The translations under genes were made by a program, and so were the position numbers. From positions 1 through 43,552 of the forward strand of contig JBLSDE010000011.1 of the NCBI GenBank assembly GCA_052315315.1: a DNA stretch of 43,552 nucleotides, written 5' to 3'. This DNA comes from Cuniculiplasma sp052315315 (GTDB lineage: Archaea > Thermoplasmatota > Thermoplasmata > Thermoplasmatales > Thermoplasmataceae). Every line of letters starts with the position of its first letter. Positions within the stretch are counted from its first letter, which is position 1. Shown piece by piece: positions 41,802 through 43,552 of this stretch. The notes beneath the pieces are model-generated. The model searched no databases. It was not told the DNA's origin and saw only the letters and a program-made list of their open reading frames with translations.

Positions 41802-43343
41802 TCACTCCAAATTAAACTGCACTCCCTGAGCCAGAGGTATGTCCTGACCATAGTTCTTTGTGACAGTCTGTCTTCTCATGTACGATTTCCAAGCATCACT
41901 TCCGCTTTCTCTTCCTCCACCAGTGTCCTTTTCTCCTCCAAAAGCTCCTCCAATTTCTGCACCGGCCGTTGATGTGTTTACGTTTGCAAGTCCGCAATCG
42001 GATCCCCTGACAGACAGGAAATATTCTTCTTCTCTAAGGTCGGTTGTAAAAATTGCAGAAGATAAGCCCTGTGGCACATCATTGTGAATTTTCATTGCCT
42101 CTTCCATAGTTGAATATTTGAACATATATAGGATCGGAGCAAAAGTTTCTTCCTTTGTTATCTCCATGCCATATTTTGCCTCAATTATTGTTGGCATTAC
42201 ATAGTAACCTTTCTTCTTCTCTATTACCTTGTTTCCTGTAATTACCTTCCCTCCCTGTTCTATGGCTTTCTTTATGGCATTTTCGTAATTATTCACGGCC
42301 TCTTCATCAATCATAGGGCCAACAATTACTCCCTCCTCAAGGGGGTTTCCGGTTTTTGCTCTTTCGTAAATGTTCTTAAGTTTCTCCTTGAAATCGTCAT
42401 AAATTTTTTCGTTTACAACAACTCTTCTTGTACTTGTGCATCTCTGTCCGGCTGTAGCAAGGGCTCCAAAGGCCACGCCTTTCAGGGCAACCTTCATATC
42501 AGATTTCTCACTAACAATTGCGCAGTTATTTCCTCCAAGTTCAAGGATGGTTTTACCAAGTCTTGATGATACCTTCTCAGCGATATGTTTTCCGGTTTTG
42601 ACTGATCCTGTGAATGAGATTAATTTTACGGATTTGTCTTCTGCCATCAATTCCCCAATCTCTCTACCCCTACCATTAATAAGTGCAAAGATAGGTGGAA
42701 TGTTCTCTTTGGTCATAATATCATCAAGTACTTTCATCACTGCTACTGAACTTAATGAGGCTTTGCTTGAAGGTTTCCAAACCACTGTGTCACCAACTGT
42801 AGCTGCTATAAATGCATTCCACGACCAAACAGAAGATGGAAAGTTGAAGGCACTTATCACACCTATTACTCCGAGAGGAACATATTGTTCGTAAAGCCTA
42901 TGGTGTGGCCTCTCACTCGCCATTGTCAATCCGTAAATCTGCCTTCCAAGACCTGTGGCAAAATACCCGATATCAATCATCTCCTGGATTTCACCCTGAC
43001 CTTCTGTGGTAACCTTACCGACTTCAAGTGAAACAATTCTTCCCAGAAGTTCCTTTTTGTCCTTAATTCCGTCTGCCAATGCCTTTATAGCGAGGGCTCT
43101 TTTCGGACCTGGTGTCTCGGACCACTCAACAAATTCCTTTTCCATAGTTTTTATTGCATTTCTGTACTGACTTTCTGAAGCGACTGATACTCTTCCAAGA
43201 TAAGTACCATCGATCGGACTTTTAACTTCAATGGAACCCTCCTTATTGTATTTCTCCCATTTCCCATAGTAAACCCCTGAATTTTCTTCCGAGAGACCAA
43301 GTTTATCAAAGGTCTCATCCCTAATTTCCTTAATAGATCTCAT
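41802..43343 (-). CDS. aldehyde dehydrogenase, ALDH7 (antiquitin/aminoadipate semialdehyde) type
   Basis: A 513-aa NAD(P)-dependent dehydrogenase. The catalytic Cys302 is in ATAGQRCTSTRR, the general base Glu268 in KTILELGGNN, and the cofactor loop is ISFTGSVKTGKHIAE. The C-terminal segment AGAEIGGAFGGEKDTGGG and the RESGSDAWKSYMRR stretch, together with SGVYYGKW at the N-terminus, are diagnostic of the ALDH7 subfamily rather than of glyceraldehyde dehydrogenases. Members oxidise alpha-aminoadipate semialdehyde in lysine catabolism or betaine aldehyde. The substrate here is not fixed, as no lysine genes are adjacent. GAGGGT lies directly before the ATG. Monocistronic. Confidence 0.92.
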   Translation of the reverse strand: MRSIKEIRDETFDKLGLSEENSGVYYGKWEKYNKEGSIEVKSPIDGTYLGRVSVASESQYRNAIKTMEKEFVEWSETPGPKRALAIKALADGIKDKKELLGRIVSLEVGKVTTEGQGEIQEMIDIGYFATGLGRQIYGLTMASERPHHRLYEQYVPLGVIGVISAFNFPSSVWSWNAFIAATVGDTVVWKPSSKASLSSVAVMKVLDDIMTKENIPPIFALINGRGREIGELMAEDKSVKLISFTGSVKTGKHIAEKVSSRLGKTILELGGNNCAIVSEKSDMKVALKGVAFGALATAGQRCTSTRRVVVNEKIYDDFKEKLKNIYERAKTGNPLEEGVIVGPMIDEEAVNNYENAIKKAIEQGGKVITGNKVIEKKKGYYVMPTIIEAKYGMEITKEETFAPILYMFKYSTMEEAMKIHNDVPQGLSSAIFTTDLREEEYFLSVRGSDCGLANVNTSTAGAEIGGAFGGEKDTGGGRESGSDAWKSYMRRQTVTKNYGQDIPLAQGVQFNLE

Positions 43344-43451
43344 ACCCTCATATTTTCTGACCCTTATTATTCCTAACGGTACATTTTATAGGTCTCATTA
43401 TGCATATGATTATGAGGATTTCTAATAACTCCCTCATTAAACACCGTAACA

Positions 43452-43459
43452 TTTATTCA
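43452..43459 (+). promoter_or_regulatory. TATA box of the gene at the right edge
   Basis: TTTATTCA is centred 24.5 bases before the ATG at 43480, the same leaderless spacing seen at other genes of the window. Confidence 0.45.
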
Positions 43460-43479
43460 TGAAACACGCATGTTACAGT

Positions 43480-43552
43480 ATGAGTGACCTGCTCGATCAT
43501 GCCTTGAAGGAGAAATACAACTCAATGAAGATAAATGATCCACTGGTATTCA
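43480..43552 (+). CDS. start of an unidentified gene, cut by the window edge
   Basis: An ATG at 43480 opens a frame without stops to the window end: MSDLLDHALKEKYNSMKIND, then PLVF. It is too short to identify. A TATA box at the right distance and an acidic/basic helical N-terminus support a real gene, divergent from the aldehyde dehydrogenase. Confidence 0.5.
   Translation, partial: MSDLLDHALKEKYNSMKINDPLVF

Noticed and set aside
1..43552. CRISPR array or rRNA genes
   Set aside because: No regularly spaced direct repeats and no rRNA-like conserved stretches were seen on either strand.

Overview
The window looks like a chromosomal piece of a wall-less, acidophilic euryarchaeon of the Thermoplasmatales type (Thermoplasma/Ferroplasma/Cuniculiplasma relatives). 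It is clearly archaeal: it carries an exosome Csl4 subunit, an LSm protein, an archaeal/eukaryotic-type primase small subunit (PriS), an RNase P Rpp21/Rpr2 protein, archaeosine synthase, Elp3 and a CCA-less tRNA gene. TATA boxes sit 24-27 bases upstream of many start codons, the usual arrangement of leaderless archaeal transcripts. A sedolisin (acid protease), large Asn/Ser/Thr/Tyr-rich surface proteins and a phosphoglycolate phosphatase of the Thermoplasma TA0175 type support the acidophile assignment. No marker names the genus, so that part is inference.

Region 1 (about 1-4400) is accessory and decaying. It holds an unrecognised 5'-truncated ORF, remnants of a transporter and a short-chain dehydrogenase, an ISL3 transposase N-terminal fragment, a broken IS110 transposase, one intact large secreted protein (1905-3695), a FolD C-terminal remnant, and a 435-bp degenerate ISL3 element with inverted repeats. 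Region 2 (4412-7142) is RNA biology: csl4, an unannotated 50-aa gene and lsm in one operon, then arcS. Region 3 (7201-15742) is a tight same-strand operon: a 1014-aa surface protein, a 200-aa soluble protein, a membrane-anchored coiled-coil protein, a MoxR ATPase, a DUF58 protein, an eight-helix membrane protein, and an amidohydrolase. Its first six genes are the best candidate for an undescribed cell-surface system.

Region 4 (15743-22532) has pheS, a phosphoesterase that overlaps hemA tail-to-tail by 101 bp, a methyltransferase, a small surface protein, RNase P protein 4 and phosphoglycolate phosphatase. Region 5 (22509-26052) is a minus-strand operon pyrD-pyrK-queE-pyrC: three pyrimidine synthesis genes with the 7-deazaguanine gene queE set among them. 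A 720-bp AT-rich gap and a short HisA-like protein follow. Region 6 (27428-32734) is the high-affinity K+ transporter operon kdpF-A-B-C, including an unannotated 32-aa kdpF, facing a tandem universal stress protein.

Region 7 (32894-43552) has elp3, an adenosine-specific kinase family protein whose stop codon overlaps a tRNA-Arg(CCG) gene, an operon of rubrerythrin, DUF3501 protein and ABC ATPase, priS, a membrane-anchored sedolisin without an evident activation domain, an ALDH7-type aldehyde dehydrogenase, and the start of a truncated gene at the right edge.

The genome is compact. Operon genes overlap by ATGA or abut, and convergent genes often overlap. Operon-leading genes tend to be leaderless, while internal genes often carry short G-rich ribosome binding sites.
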